A DNA stretch of 64,000 nucleotides from Cricetomys ansorgei (GCA_026225945.1 JAMJFZ010004061.1:21129001-21193000), one strand, 5' to 3'; numbered from the stretch's first letter, positions 1 to 11,830 are shown. The notes: generated by a model from the letters alone, not told the origin. A program made the numbers and translations.

Positions 1-400
1 CATACACTGCATAGCTCATTTTGTACCATTTAATATTATTCTTTTTAGTTAGGGATAGTGCTGCACGCCTGTAACCCAGGGACTCAGAGGCTGGAGCAGG
101 AGGATAGGAAGTTTGAGGTCAGACTGAGCTACAGAATAAAATCCTGTTAGTCCATCAATCTATCCATACACATACACACATACGTACATACTTAGGAATT
201 GTGGGTGTTAGAGCAGTTGCCAGGCACACATGAAACACTGAGTTTGATTCCTAGAGCCTCATAAACCAGGTGAGGTAGTGTATGCCTGTAATCTCAGGAC
301 TTGGGAGGTAGAGGCAGGTAATTAGCAATCCAATCCAAGTTCAAGACATCCCCTCCCGAGGCTAAAATGACTCAAAAAATATTAAAAATAAAATGTGTAT
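1..400 (+). repeat. B1-like SINE (about 46-150), CA-rich tract and B4 SINE (about 200-390)
   Basis: The first part has a diverged B1 pattern (GCACGCCTGTAACCCAG, then GAGGTCAGACTGAGCTACA). The second joins an ID-like left half, with a GTTTGATTCCTAGAGCC B box, to a B1-like right half (TGTATGCCTGTAATCTCAG), which is the B4 layout. An A-rich tail ends near 390. A short CACATACACACATACG tract separates them. Confidence 0.65.
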
Positions 401-717
401 TATTTGAAACTTGAGATAGGCCGGCTCTTACTCCTTTCAGTTCATGTTTCTGGCTATAGATCTGAAGGAACAGCCTCAGGAGATGCTGTTGGTCTTTGTA
501 TGTGAATTGAGATGGACTCTACTTCCATACCTCTTGAGTCTGGTTTCATGTTAGCAATTGCTTAAAGCAACAGAATAGAGAGGGAGCAATCTAGGATAAC
601 TCAATAAGCCTTGTACTTTCTGATATGTCTTTGCTAGAGCAGCAACCATGTTAATTAATGAGAGCCTGCCAGACACCAGGGGCCATCTGTCCAAGCTAGC
701 CTGCTGGAAGGTCAAAC

Positions 718-747
718 TGTGTGTATGTGTGTGTGTGTGTGTGTGTG
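718..747 (+). repeat. (GT)n microsatellite
   Basis: About thirty bases of mostly uninterrupted GT. The surrounding stretch, about 400-870, shows nothing else I can name. Confidence 0.9.
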
Positions 748-875
748 TTTTACAGTTGATGCTGCTTTCTTATCCAGCTTCTATGGCTTCATCTCCTAAC
801 TGGAGAAAGCTAAATTCAACGAATAGCTTTTGTATTTTTTTTTAAAGTAAGAGGATAGTTTTTCCCTTCTCTCAG

Positions 876-1028
876 AAACGATTTAGAGTCTGGTGCGATG
901 ATGGTCAGTTCAAGTGCGCCAAATCTGCTTGCCGTCTGAAGAACAGCAGCAAGGGTTCTTCAAAAAGCTCTGCCCCTTACTGGGAGAAAGGGTTCACTCT
1001 CAAGCAGGGAGAACAGAGAGTGCTTTGA
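876..1028 (+). other. Acceptor-flanked open frame, not a recognised gene
   Basis: A pyrimidine tract ending TTTTTCCCTTCTCTCAG at 859-875 resembles a 3' splice site. It is followed by a 50-codon frame open to TGA at 1026-1028. The frame has no ATG near its start and begins KRFRVWCDDGQFKCAKSACR, lysine-, serine- and cysteine-rich. I recognise no family. It could be an unannotated terminal exon or chance. Confidence 0.2.
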
Positions 1029-1462
1029 GTGCTGAATACTAAGTATAGTTCAAAAACGCAACTCATTGGAAAAGAAAAAGGAAAATCACAGGTTTTATAA
1101 CAAAGTCACTTTTCAGGTTCTCAGAATCACTTGAAAAGACCTATTTTACTGTTTGCCTGGCAACGTTGAAGAGTGAGTGTGTGAGAGTGTGTGTGTCTGC
1201 TAACCACACAGGTCTCCATGGGTCACCACTCCAGAAGGAGTGGGCTGCCTTAGCAGGAAAAACCAGTCAAGCTGGTGAAGGGCAGTGCAGGCGGGAACAC
1301 AGTCCATGGCGACCTTTATAAAGGGAGTAGGGTGTGGTGTGGTGGCCGGGAGTGGTGCAGAGGATGGAGACATTTTCTCCTGGCAGTGGTGGAGCGAGCT
1401 CAGCCCAAATCTGAGGTGCCATTAATAGGACACAGGAGGTCAGCTGAAACATCCTGACCATC

Positions 1463-1927
1463 ATGGAGAAATACAATCACACAGGGCTGGCAATCTTTCA
1501 AAGGAGGGCATTTGAGATTCTGAGGCATGTCCTTCCATACTGGGAGACTGTGCCAATGTGTAAGGGACTTTGGGGACTGAAAGACGAGAAGGAAGGGCAC
1601 TGTAAAGTCAACAATGCCCACAGTCAGGTGGTTCGGGCTAGGGCGGTTTGCAGTGAAGGGGGTTCTCCATGGCATGTTTCTTCAGCCTGTGAGCTGGAAC
1701 CTGAAGTCTGTAAAGATGTTGGATTAATGGCAGAAATTGTGACTCAGGACTCCTGGCTTAAGCAATTTCCCAAGCTTTCTAATTCCACCTTCCAGCCTCA
1801 CACACTGAGGTTAAGCAGGAGGCCCGGCAGCTGTCATTTTGGTGTGTCCTGCTCTCAGAACATGAATTCTAACGCAGTCATGGAAGAGAAGGAGCAAAGC
1901 TTCTGGCAGGCATCCCATAGCCATTAA
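1463..1927 (+). other. Unexplained 154-codon open frame in intergenic DNA
   Basis: This ATG-initiated frame is the longest one upstream of Clint1. The product starts MEKYNHTGLAIFQRRAFEIL, has six to seven scattered cysteines and no domain, signal or membrane segment that I recognise. Local sequence is neither SINE nor obviously LINE. It may be a fragment of an old retroelement or simply chance. I see no promoter, and no splice or polyadenylation signal that would make it a gene. Confidence 0.15.
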
Positions 1928-2227
1928 CTACTGTTCCACCGCTCCCATAATTCCACACGTATTCTGTCCGTTATAGGCGGTGGTTGAGAGCTGTTTCCTC
2001 AAATGTTGGTGCTAGCTGTGTTTTCCCTCAACCTTTCTTTCTAAGGTCCTGAGCTGTAAGAACCAGTTCCCTCTTCCTAAGAGCATTCCCCAACATAAGG
2101 ACTCTCTAGGTAAGGACCTATCATGTTATGTTGAAAGTGTAGGGTACAAAAAGTCACCTAGACGTGGGGCGCTCTACCCAGAAGTCAATTATTCTCATTG
2201 CTCTCTCACCCTGGCAATGAAGACAGA

Positions 2228-2585
2228 TGTGATGGTTCTTATTGTCAATGTAACAGGACCTAGAGTCACCAGGACAAGCCCTTAGACTACCTAGGAAGGA
2301 TTTTCTACATTTAGGTGGGAAGGCTCCCTACATGTAGCAAGCAACATCCAACAGGTTGGGGTATATAAACTGTATATAAAGAAGCAAGTTGAGCACCAGC
2401 ACTCATCTCTCTGCTTCCTGACTGTAGATATGCGAGCAGCTGTGTCAAGTGCCTGCCACTGCAACTTCTCCACCACAATAGAGGGTACCATTAAACTGAA
2501 CCAAAGTAAATCCTTCCTTCCATCCATTGCTTCTGTCAGGTGTTTTGTTGAAGCACCAAGGAATGCAACTAATACAACAGATGCC
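2228..2585 (-). repeat. Rodent interspersed repeat, 'tctattgctgtgataaaac' class
   Basis: On the + strand it runs from GTGATGGTTCTTATTGTCAA through CATCTCTCTGCTTCCTGACT and TAAATCCTTCCTTCC to TAATACAACAG, a pattern seen in many rodent copies (RMER or L1 3'-UTR type; I do not assign the exact family). It encodes nothing. Sequence from 2590 to 3310 shows nothing recognisable. Confidence 0.55.
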
Positions 2586-3316
2586 AGTGTGGCTATAGGT
2601 CAGAGGAATCCACAGTTCCCGGTAGCTGGCCTTTCCTGGCTTCTAAATGGAAAGCCTATCTGGTCATCCTTTGGCCCCAGTTCTACCACAACAAATAGAG
2701 CAAAGCATAGGCTTCTAGATACAGAACCATAGCTGTTTCTCCCTCCGCAATTAAGTAAACCTTTCTGCATAAGCGTAGAACTGAGAAGTTGCACAGGCAA
2801 ACGTGTCCAAGCCTACACAACAGTATCCCCAGGATCCTCACCCAATTCTATGCAGCACACAACAGCATGCACAATGAAGTTGTCATTGGTGATGATCCCC
2901 CTAATCATAATCAGCAGCATTACCATATACTATCATCTATCGGGAGCTTATTTTACGGTAAGTGCAGGGGCTGCCCTTCATAAATAGTCACAGAGCTATA
3001 TCAAAGGACAGGACGGTGAGAGAAATAACAGCTCTACAGGACACAGGAGTCTTGAGACTGGGGCTCTAAGAGCCAGAGGAAGTTATCTGATTTATGTTTA
3101 GATTTCATGAAACAAGAACAGCCTTGTTAAGAAACGTGATTTGGACAAAACAGGAAGATCTAAAGGAAATAGAGGGGGAAAAGCCAGCAAGGGCTCTGTT
3201 ATCTGTTCACATTTCTCAAATCCTCAATTGCAACATTCCTTAGTATATGGACCATATGACCTACTATCTTGTAAAGTATGTAGAAGTTCTTGTTTATTTT
3301 TGTTTCTTTTCTTTCG

Positions 3317-3494
3317 ACAGGTCTCTGTAGCCCAGCCTGGCCTTGAACTATGAAGCCAAGGATGACCCTGAACTCATGATCCTTCTGCCTTTACTCTCCA
3401 ACTGCATGTGTGCACCACCACTCCTGGTTTATGCAGTGCTGGGGTTTTGTGCATGCTAGGCTAACACTACCAACTGAGCTGCATCTCCAGCCCA
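3317..3494 (-). repeat. B4 SINE
   Basis: The reverse complement starts GGGCTGGAGATGCAGCTCAG (ID-like A box), then carries a B1-like right half ending in CAGGCTGGGCTACAGAGACC. Confidence 0.8.
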
Positions 3495-3744
3495 ATATAT
3501 AAGTTCTTGATGGCCAACTTTAATACAGGAAGGCTAGACAAAGGTCAGAATAGTAATTTGGAGTTTCGTGGTTGAGTTAGGGAAGGGGAGTTTTCAGATT
3601 TCTATGACCTGTGTGAAGAGGAATTCTAGTGTCAATTGCTTTCCATGGAGAGAATGATAGAGGGTAAAGGAGGGCAGAAGCCCAGATACTCTAGAAGACC
3701 TTCACCTTGGGGTACTCTCTCCTAAGCCCCAGCCTAGGCACTGT

Positions 3745-3930
3745 GCCAAGAGCTACACACGCATTCATTACCTTACTTCAGTCTCACAACAACCTCCTGG
3801 AGGCACCATTACCATCCCCATTATCCAGATAGAGAAATCACATTCACTGAGTTTAAATTGCCCAAGATCGCTGACTAATAAGCAAAAGAACCAAGTTCAA
3901 GGACACACAGACTCCAAAACCAAAGCTTTG
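3745..3930 (+). repeat. MIR SINE
   Basis: It has the MIR order: TCTCACAACAACCTCCTGGAG, ATTATCCAGATAGAGAAATC, TTGCCCAAGATCGC, ending ACCAAGTTCAAGGACACACAG. Confidence 0.8.
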
Positions 3931-4465
3931 ACCTTTTATGATACAGTCTTCCTACCACATCCAGCTTCTATCCAAATGTGCCCTACCAGCACCTCCTCTG
4001 TCCAGCCCACCCACCTCTCTAGGCTTCTGTAAGTCACATCACACTGTGAGTCAGTCAGAGGACAGAAACCGTCTAGAGACACCCTATTCCCCGACGTCTG
4101 AGTCTGGTTAGCAGGATCACTTGCTCTGCACCCTAAGCAAATCATTCATCTCGCACAAAATCAAATGAACCCTGAGCACTCTTGGGAAATAGTCCCTAAT
4201 CCTGTCCCCAAACTGGGTTTGTGTCCTCATTGTTTCCCCAGTGCTCCAGGCATTCTGGAGTCACTGTCAGAGTGTAAGACTAGATTTTTCTGTTCATTTG
4301 CGTGTGCACGATATTTATATATTTATATAATTATGTTACAATTTATATAAATATATAAACCTTAGTGCATCACTTTTATTAGACTATCAGTGGTTTCAGA
4401 CATTCGTTTGCTACTAATATTAGAGTTCTCAATGCTTACCTGAAGGAACTACACATGATGGGGGG

Positions 4466-4622
4466 CAATGGGATGACAGCAGATAAAGGTGCTTAGTGTG
4501 TAAGCCTGGTAACCTGACTTTGACTCCCAGAACCCAGGACAGGAGAGAACCAACTCCACAAAGTTGTCCCCTACCTCCACACAGAAGCCATGCACTCATA
4601 CACACACATCAATAAGGAATTA
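4466..4622 (+). repeat. B3 SINE
   Basis: It shows GATAAAGGTGCTTAGTG, a degraded B box around GACTCCCAGAACCC, then AAGTTGTCCCCTACCTCCAC, the B3 core, and a CA-rich end. Confidence 0.75.
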
Positions 4623-4834
4623 AGAACTTTTAAAGTCTTTTTTTAAGTATCACAGATATCCTTGAAATAGATGGAAAATGATCATTTAAGTCAACCAATC
4701 ATCACAAAGTCACTAAAAGGAAAAGGGGCTGTTGCCCGTGCCCATACTCCGGCCCTTTCGGGGCAGGAGTAGAGCTGGCACAGAACCAAGACACACAGGC
4801 TCTGGGAGTCAAGGGGCCTTAGAGAAAACTTAGT

Positions 4835-5062
4835 TCTCTATAAATTTATTTGCATTTATTGAATGTGTGTGAGTATTTTGCCTGCATGTATCTTTGTGTG
4901 TCACATATATGCTTGGTGTGTGTGAAGGTCATAAGAGGGCATCAATTTCCCTAGGACTGGAGTTACAGACCTTTGTGAGCCACCATGTGGCTGCTAGAAT
5001 CAGACTTGGGTCCCCTGGAAGAGCAACCAGTGCTCTTAACCGCTGAGCCGACACTCCAGCCC
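4835..5062 (-). repeat. B2 SINE
   Basis: The reverse complement starts AGGGCTGGAGTGTCGGCTCA with GCGGTTAAGAGCAC, the B2 head. The body on the + strand reads AAGGTCATAAGAGGGCATC. Confidence 0.85.
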
Positions 5063-5329
5063 TCTCCATAAATTTAGATCAACAAGATAGAAAATAGAGA
5101 ATTAAGTTCAAGTGTCTCTTACCTACTGTGCAGATAAGGCAAACCCTCAACTCTGTGGTTTGGCTCATTTGTTTGCCAGTAAGGTTGCTCATGTATAATT
5201 GGCTGATGTGAGCCTCAAGTGACAGAATGTTTATGGAAATTCTTGGCATTACTGGAAACATTATAATAAATTTGTTTTGTCTTCTGCACAACCCGGGACA
5301 CTGAATATATAATAATTACCATTAAAATA

Positions 5330-5515
5330 AGTTAGTACCTCTGCTACTCTAGCAGAGGACCTGGGTTTGGTTCCCAGCCCCCACAGATCCCAACTATCCA
5401 TAACTCCTGTTCTAGGGGATCTGATGCCCTCTTTTGGCCTCCCTAGAAACCAAGCACATATAAAGGGCACATATATACATGCAGGCCAAACATTCACATA
5501 CACACATAAATATAC
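5330..5515 (+). repeat. B2 SINE (5' truncated)
   Basis: GCAGAGGACCTGGGTTTGGT with TCCCAGCCCCCAC and GGGGATCTGATGCCCTC are B2 signatures. The tRNA-like head is mostly missing. Confidence 0.8.
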
Positions 5516-5609
5516 ATATGTATACGTATATATACATATACATACGTATACATATGTATATGTATGTGTATTTTATATAGATATATGTGTATATACATAT
5601 ATATTTATA

Positions 5610-5642
<33 letters not shown>

Positions 5643-5660
5643 GTATATATATTATGTTAG
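5497..5660 (+). repeat. TA/TG/CA-rich microsatellite
   Basis: About 160 bases of almost pure alternating purine-pyrimidine (CA, TA, TACG, TG), including an uninterrupted GT block near 5611-5630. It extends the tail of the B2 copy just upstream. Confidence 0.9.
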
Positions 5661-5864
5661 GCATGATGTTGCTTGATGGTTTCTCAGATTCCTTCTACAC
5701 CAGCCTTCTGAGTGCTGAGTTTGATGCTACTCTACAAAGTGAGACCTTGCATCAAAAAGAAAAAAAAAAAAAAGTTAGTGACCAAACTCTTCATTTCCTA
5801 GGTGAACTACCAGCAAATAGGTAAAATGCCCAAGAATCCTTCTGGTCTATATACTCCTTGACAG

Positions 5865-5932
5865 AAACTTTTTTCTTTAGCACCAAACACAATGCCTGGC
5901 CCATGGCAGGTGGTCCATAAATATTTATGAGA
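5865..5932 (+). repeat. L2 LINE 3' end fragment
   Basis: ACAATGCCTGGCCCATGGCA followed by GGTCCATAAATATTTATGA matches the classical L2 3' terminus. Confidence 0.75.
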
Positions 5933-6048
5933 GGGAGAAAGGGAAGAAAGGAGAAAGGTCTAGTAGCACACAACCAGGACGTTTAAAAGCCAGGAATGTC
6001 AATCCTCGGGCTTTCCTATGATCCATGATAGTGGCACAAGGTGCTGTA

Positions 6049-6226
6049 GACCAGTGGGTGTCACTGGGTTGTCCTGAGTCAGCTGCAGTCAACTTACAAG
6101 AGATGCAGATTCTCAAGCTCCACTCAGACCTGCTGAGTCAGACTGTCTGGGGTGGGACCCAGCAATCCGCCCTCTGAAGTCCTCCAGCTGATTAAGAAGT
6201 GTGTCAAAGTTTGACAACACAGTCAG
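6049..6226 (-). mobile_element. MER5-type hAT-Charlie MITE
   Basis: The + strand reads CAGTGGGTGTC at one end, then GAGATGCAGATTCTC, CAGACCTGCTGAGTCAG, TCTGGGGTGGGACCCAGCAA and CAAAGTTTGACAACAC, colinear with MER5A in reverse. It is a non-autonomous, long-dead DNA transposon. Confidence 0.8.
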
Positions 6227-6413
6227 GGAACCTTCATTTACTTATCTCTGGCAATATTACCTGAGGGAAGCATTTATTCTAGAAACCTAAGGTATATTAT
6301 TATTATTGTCTTTCTTACTAATTCAAAACATTTATGCTACAAAAAGGATGTGTCTATACAAGGTAAGTCACTACAATAATTATGAACTGTCTATTTCAAA
6401 ATAATTACAAGAG

Positions 6414-6556
6414 GCCAGGTGTCATGGTGCACACCTTTAATCCCAGCACACAGGAGACAAAAGCATGTGGATTTCTGAGTTCAAGGCCAGCCTAGTTCAC
6501 ATAGCTAGCTCCAGACCAGCCAAAGGTACACGGAGAGACCCTGTCTCAAAAAAATT
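6414..6556 (+). repeat. B1 SINE
   Basis: It runs from GCCAGGTGTCATGGTGCACA through ACCTTTAATCCCAGCAC and GTTCAAGGCCAGCCTAG to GAGACCCTGTCTC plus an A run. Confidence 0.9.
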
Positions 6557-7004
6557 TTTTTGTCAAGAGGATTTCAAATGTTTTTATCAACATTATAAAT
6601 ATTGGTGGTAATTGATATATTAATTATGCTAATTATTTGATTATTCTACAATGCACATATTTCATTATATAATTGGAAAAGATCACATGGCCAGCAAATG
6701 ATAGACCCAGTAGCTGCACTCACATGCTCCAGGTATAGTCGCAGAGACTAATCACTATACTGCATATAACACTTTCAAAAAATGAAGGAATCATCCATAG
6801 TCAACAGAAAACTTATCAATTTTTACCAAGAATTTTATATTTTCTCCAAAGTGATAAACAAGAACATATACTTTCATATACATATATATACACAAATATA
6901 AAACATATTAGTCAGCATAGTTACAATGTATTTATATATAAATAACCTTCCAATTCTTTTTACACTTTTCACATTTAAAAATATATTTATAATTTTGCAT
7001 GTTT

Positions 7005-7108
7005 TTACAGTTTCATACTCTAACCCAGGCTGGCCTGGAACTCACTATGACTCGCCTCATGCCTCAGACTCCTGCGTGACAGCATTACAAGCCACTGCAT
7101 CTGGCCTT
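7005..7108 (-). repeat. B1-like SINE fragment
   Basis: AACCCAGGCTGGCCTGGAAC on the + strand is reverse B1; it is diverged and short. The preceding 6560-7000 is AT-rich with nothing recognisable. Confidence 0.65.
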
Positions 7109-7365
7109 ATTTATAATTTTTTTAATTGGATCATACTCTGCTAAAACCTAATTCTTTTTACATAATAACATCTTGTGAACGTACTCAGATATGATAATTC
7201 CAAAATGATCTTAGTGGCTATACTGAAATTACTCTAATTCCACAAATTTCAGCATAATTCTGTTTTGTTGTACAACTAGACTATATTCAATGTTTTCGGC
7301 TGTACTGATCATCTCTAAGCTTAAACAGCTATGCTGATTGTGTCCTTTTAATCTCCATATTTTTT

Positions 7366-7502
7366 TTTCCCTGAGAGGGTCTCTGGTAGCTCAGACTGGC
7401 CCTGTGCACTCTGAATGATCAGGATTGACCATGGATTCCTGACCCACTGGCCTGCACTGTCTGAGAGCTGAGATTAAGAGCATGTACCATTGCACCTGGC
7501 CT
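7366..7502 (-). repeat. Diverged B1-family SINE
   Basis: GAGAGGGTCTCTGGTAGCTC, GCTGAGATTAAGAGCATG and ACCATTGCACCTGGCC follow B1/PB1 order in reverse. Confidence 0.55.
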
Positions 7503-7916
7503 CTAATGATTCTTTACCATGAGCCTGCATAATGAAAACTAACCCTCCCTAAAGTACTTCAGTCTATAAACTTTCTCACTTTAATATTGAAGATGGTAAA
7601 AACAAATAATACCCTGCTGCTCAGCTTCCACACTACTGATGACTGCACAGGTAGTTTAAAAGCTCTCTGAGAGATAACTTTATTAGCTTTATATTAAGAA
7701 AACCACTGGTGCGGAGTCATGAGTGACTCAGATGCAGGGATGGCAGAAAGGAGAAGCAGTAATAGATTGAAGTATTTATGAAGAAAAACAAAGCTCTCCC
7801 TGAATGTAGCTTCGTTCCAGGTCTAGATTCAGACATACAGCAAACGAAGGTCTTCCTAGATTCTAGACATTGAACATGTTCAAGGGAGCAAATGAATGTT
7901 TAGATTCTGTGAACAA

Positions 7917-8125
7917 GCTGGGCGATGGTAGCTCATGCCTTTAATCCCAGAGGCAGCAGGATCTCTGTGAGTTCAAGGCCAGCCTGCTCTACAAAATTCC
8001 AGGCCACCCAGCCAGGGTTACAACAGAGAAACTCTGTCTTGAAAAAAAAAACAAAAATAAGTAAATAAAAATAAAACACTTAATGAACAAATAAATAAGC
8101 AAATAAAAATAAAAACATTTAGTGA
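7917..8125 (+). repeat. B1 SINE with long A-rich tail
   Basis: It starts GCTGGGCGATGGTAGCTCAT and reaches AACTCTGTCTTG near 8042, then about 80 bases of AAATAAAA-type tail. It carries the GTTACAACAGAGAAAC variant at 8017-8032. Confidence 0.9.
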
Positions 8126-8594
8126 ACCAGTTGAAAATGTGAGAGAAACTAGAGGGAAAGAAAAAAGACAAAAAAAAAAGCCCTTTTGACTTTCCTGAAA
8201 AGGGCTATTTATTGATTTGCGGTAAACAATTTGACTAGGATTCACACACCAATTATAGAGTGAGAAATACAAACAGTCAAGTGATCCTTCTGCACATCAC
8301 CACAACCCTGGCACAACCTTCTTGGGCTTTTGGCATGTCTAGAGTAGGCCTGGATGTCACCCAAATACATCTTCAAGGAACTTGAGGAAAAACAAAATAT
8401 TTAAGTCACATTGGAGGGGCCTTGCAGATATAGATATCTGCTATAAAGTAAAAATAACAGGATTTGTGTGTCTGCACTTACTATGGTAGAAACGGTAGGT
8501 GTCACTTGGCAAATCCAAATCCACCCAGCAGTCCTTACTGAGCCAAGTGTTTTAGGGAAGAAACAGTTGGTGGTGCCAGATGTTTTTAGACAAC

Positions 8595-8614
8595 TACACA
8601 CACACACACACACA
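8595..8614 (+). repeat. (CA)n microsatellite
   Basis: A clean run of CA repeats. Nothing else is identified from 8130 to 9170. Confidence 0.9.
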
Positions 8615-9176
8615 CCATGGAGCAATCTAGAGAATGCATCATGCAACAATTTCTAAAGTCAAAAAGTGTAATAAACACACAAGGCCTTCCATCCTGAGTA
8701 AATGCTAAGCAAGCAACTAGAGAAATAGAATTGTTAAGATGGATGCCCACTGCCAAGAGCTAGCAGGCCTTTTTGGTGTCAGAATTTGAGGAGAATCTTT
8801 TCTGTCATAATTATCTCATTTACGTTCTTGCCAACACAAGATTTTGTACGGTGGAGAGACAGGTTGTGCTGGCATAGCTGATCATTTGGATCACGTAATT
8901 AAACCTTACAGCGTGCCAACTGTTGACTCAAACACTTGAGGATCCCAAAATGCTGGAAGGACTTAGTCATCAACAAATTTCAATCTAGTGCCTCACAGAA
9001 GAGGGAAGGAAAACCTAAGACAGCCCTTGCATTCACGTTTGCACTGTGGGACCATCCATCCAGTTATCCTGTTGGATGGCACTGCCACCCACATGCCCCA
9101 CATCAATGACCTCATCTATAGTGAGATCTCCCTGACCATCAGCCAGCTATATGTTATTTTATTCCTTTTTCTATAA

Positions 9177-9339
9177 TTTTACTTATTTTGTATGAGCATG
9201 CCTGTGGCATGGCTTGCATGGAGACCAGAGGACAATCTGTGGGAGTTAGTTTTTTTTCTTCCACCACGTGGGTCACAGAATCAAACTCAGATAGACTTGG
9301 CGGTGGGTGACTTACCCGCTGAGTATCGCTCCTGCCCCC
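9177..9339 (-). repeat. B3 SINE
   Basis: The reverse complement starts GGGGCAGGAGCGATACTCAG with CGGGTAAGTCACC and later AGATTGTCCTCTGGTCTCCA. Confidence 0.75.
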
Positions 9340-9557
9340 ATAATATGCATTATTTTAGTCAATGCTGCTTACTGCCTGCCTGGGCCTTTGCTGAGCAAAT
9401 GCTTCCTGCATATCAGTGTTCTAAATACAGGTAAAATAGGTACTTCATAGAGAAGAGGGTAGAGGGAAGACACATGGTAAAAACACACTCAAAGGGATTC
9501 CAAGGAGTGACAAATGCCAGTGAAGGCAACATTACTACAATAGGACAAAGGTGTCTG

Positions 9558-9648
9558 GGTTTGAGGGATGCGTCTCAGTAGCAGAGCATTCACCTACCAT
9601 GTGGAAGGCCCCAGGTCCCAGCCCCAGAACCACAGCTAAAAGGATTTT
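9558..9648 (+). repeat. ID-type SINE
   Basis: GAGGGATGCGTCTCAGTAGC and AAGGCCCCAGGTCCCAGCCC match the tRNA-Ala-derived ID body. No recognisable feature lies between here and 10060. Confidence 0.7.
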
Positions 9649-10062
9649 AATCAGGCAAGAAAACAAATATGAAATCCCCAAGCCAGCGATTCCATGTCCA
9701 GATAAGATGGAGTAAGTGGTCTCTACCCTGTCTCCACAACTGGCAGTAGCTATAAAGCCTGGCTAGAAAAGACGGAGTTTTGTAAATTTAAACAGAAGAA
9801 GGCTAATTAGAGAAGCTCAACATCAGAAGTGTTACCAAACCAGGACCCTGAGTGACTAGCAAGGGCTGGAAGGGAGGACTAGAAGGGAGGAGCCAGGAAG
9901 GCACTGGTCCAGCTGTGTGGGAAGATACATACCTATCTGATCATCACACAAAAAAGAGCTAAATACAGAGAAACAGGCCAACCACATAAAGTAGATGAGA
10001 AATATACACAGGCAACCTTAAAAAGAAATGTGAACGACTTCTAAACACTCAGCATGTTAATC

Positions 10063-10245
10063 TTAAACCATGCATGTGACACACAGCTGCAATCCCCTCA
10101 CAGAAGGCAGAAGCAAGATGATAATGAACTCCACCAGCTTGGAGGAGTCTAAGGTCAGTGTAAACTTCATGAGATCGGAGAGAGAGGAAGAGGTAGGAAG
10201 GAGGAAGAATGAAGAAGAGAGAAGGAGGGAGGGAGGAGGAACAGG
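10063..10245 (+). repeat. Diverged B1 fragment running into a purine (GA) tract
   Basis: CATGCATGTGACACACAGCT and a GAAGGCAGAAGCAAGATGAT body suggest an old B1. From about 10176 to 10245 the + strand is almost pure G and A. Confidence 0.5.
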
Positions 10246-10507
10246 AAATGAGAGAACTATTGGCAAAAAGCATCTAAAGGGTTGACATGCTTTGTAATAC
10301 TATGCAAAAATGGATCTCATCAATGGTGAGGAGCCAAATGGTAAACTCCTATAGGGAACCAGCCCTCGATAGAGAATTCTCATTGGCTTTTTTTTTTTTC
10401 CATCTTCTTCCAAATCCCACTCCAAACATCTATCCCAAACCTGCACACACAAGGATAGGAATGGTTGTATCTACTGTGCCAAGTATAAATTGGCACTGGC
10501 TGATGCC

Positions 10508-10905
10508 TTGGTTTGCTTTCTATTGCTGTGCTGAAACACTGACTAAAAACAACTTGGTGAGGAAAATGTTTATTTAGCTTATGTGACTGATCACAGTCCA
10601 TCATTTGAGAAGTCAGGACGGGAAATCAAGCAGAAACCTTGAAAGTAGGTACTGAGCAGAGGCCATGCAGAAGTGCTGCTTACTGGCTGGCTCAGCCTGC
10701 TTTCTTACACAACTCGGGACCATTGTTCAAGGGGAGCACCAGCTACAGTGGGTTAGGGTCCCCCGACATCAGTCATTAATCAAGAAAATGCCCCAGAGAC
10801 TTGCTTACAGACCAATCTGATGGAAACATTTCCTCTGTTGAGGTTCCCTCTTCCCAAATGACCCTAGCTTGTGTCAAGGTAACAAAAACAAATCACTGAA
10901 CTAGG
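10508..10905 (+). repeat. Rodent interspersed repeat, 'tctattgctgtgctgaaac' class
   Basis: TTTCTATTGCTGTGCTGAAA, TTTATTTAGCTTATG, CAGTCCATCATTTGAGAAG and AAAATGCCCCAGAGACTTGC are signatures of a repeat abundant in rodents. I do not assign the exact family (RMER or L1 3'-UTR type). Confidence 0.55.
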
Positions 10906-11279
10906 AAAATTGAAATAGTAAAAAAAAAAGAAAAATACATAGAAATAATTAAAATGCTGATTAGTAGGGAGTTAGTTGAATAACAGCATATGCATATACT
11001 CCAAAGTGTCCATAGAATGCTGACTCCTCAGGTACAACAACAAATAAGAAAGGCAGAGTACAGTGGTTTTATCTAGCTAGTTCCAACACATTTGCATTTA
11101 CATGTAATGTGCATACGTATGTTGTATGGCCACATATAATGTGTTGATAAATACTTAAAACAAAATGCCACCTGTTAGGAGGGAGGGAACGGGGTAGAGG
11201 GGATAAGACAAAAAACTAGAGCTGTGAATGTGACTTGTTTTCGAGATTCGACTTTCAGCCACATAAACATTTTACCATT

Positions 11280-11370
11280 GTCTTTGGGCTAACCTGGAAC
11301 TCATGGTGATCCTCCTGTCTTGTCCTCCCACATGTTGAGATTACCCACGCATGAGCCACCACACCAGCTT
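11280..11370 (-). repeat. B1-like SINE fragment
   Basis: CTAACCTGGAACTCATGGTG, GTTGAGATTACCCACGCA and GAGCCACCACACCAGC are reverse B1. Confidence 0.65.
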
Positions 11371-11620
11371 AATTTTTTAAAGGCAAAATATTGGCATTCT
11401 GGTAGCTTTGTGGAGCACTCATTTTTGAGATACATATGGAAGATATTTACAGGTGAACACTATGACATAGGACTTATTTTAAACAGTTGAAATGATAGAA
11501 TTATCTCTAAAACAAGAGCAGCAGTGAGTTGATGATCCTATCTGAGTGATGGATGCACTAGGACTTATTACAGTATTCTATTACATGCTTGAAATTTTCC
11601 ACAAATGAAAGCTTATTAAG

Positions 11621-11765
11621 GGGCTGTCCGGATGACTCGGTGGGTAAAGGTGCTTGCTGCTAAGCCTGAGGACATGAGTTTGATTCCTAGGACTCACATG
11701 GTGGACTCCTACAAGCTGTCCTCTGACCTCCATACAAGCCTCAACACACACACACACACACAAAT
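11621..11765 (+). repeat. B3 SINE with (CA)n tail
   Basis: GGGCTGTCCGGATGACTCGG, GGGTAAAGGTGCTTGCTGC, CATGAGTTTGATTCCTAGGA and AGCTGTCCTCTGACCTCCAT are B3. It ends in a CA run at 11745-11762. Confidence 0.85.
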
Positions 11766-11796
11766 ATGAATGTTTTTAAAACTTACTTTTTAAATG

Positions 11797-11830
11797 CATG
11801 AATGAATAAATGAATGAATGAATGAATGAG
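11797..11830 (+). repeat. (GAAT)n microsatellite
   Basis: Seven to eight ATGA/GAAT units. Confidence 0.85.

Noticed and set aside
5497..5660. Possible CRISPR-like or satellite array
   Set aside because: It is simple TA/TG/CA microsatellite sequence with no spacer-repeat structure.
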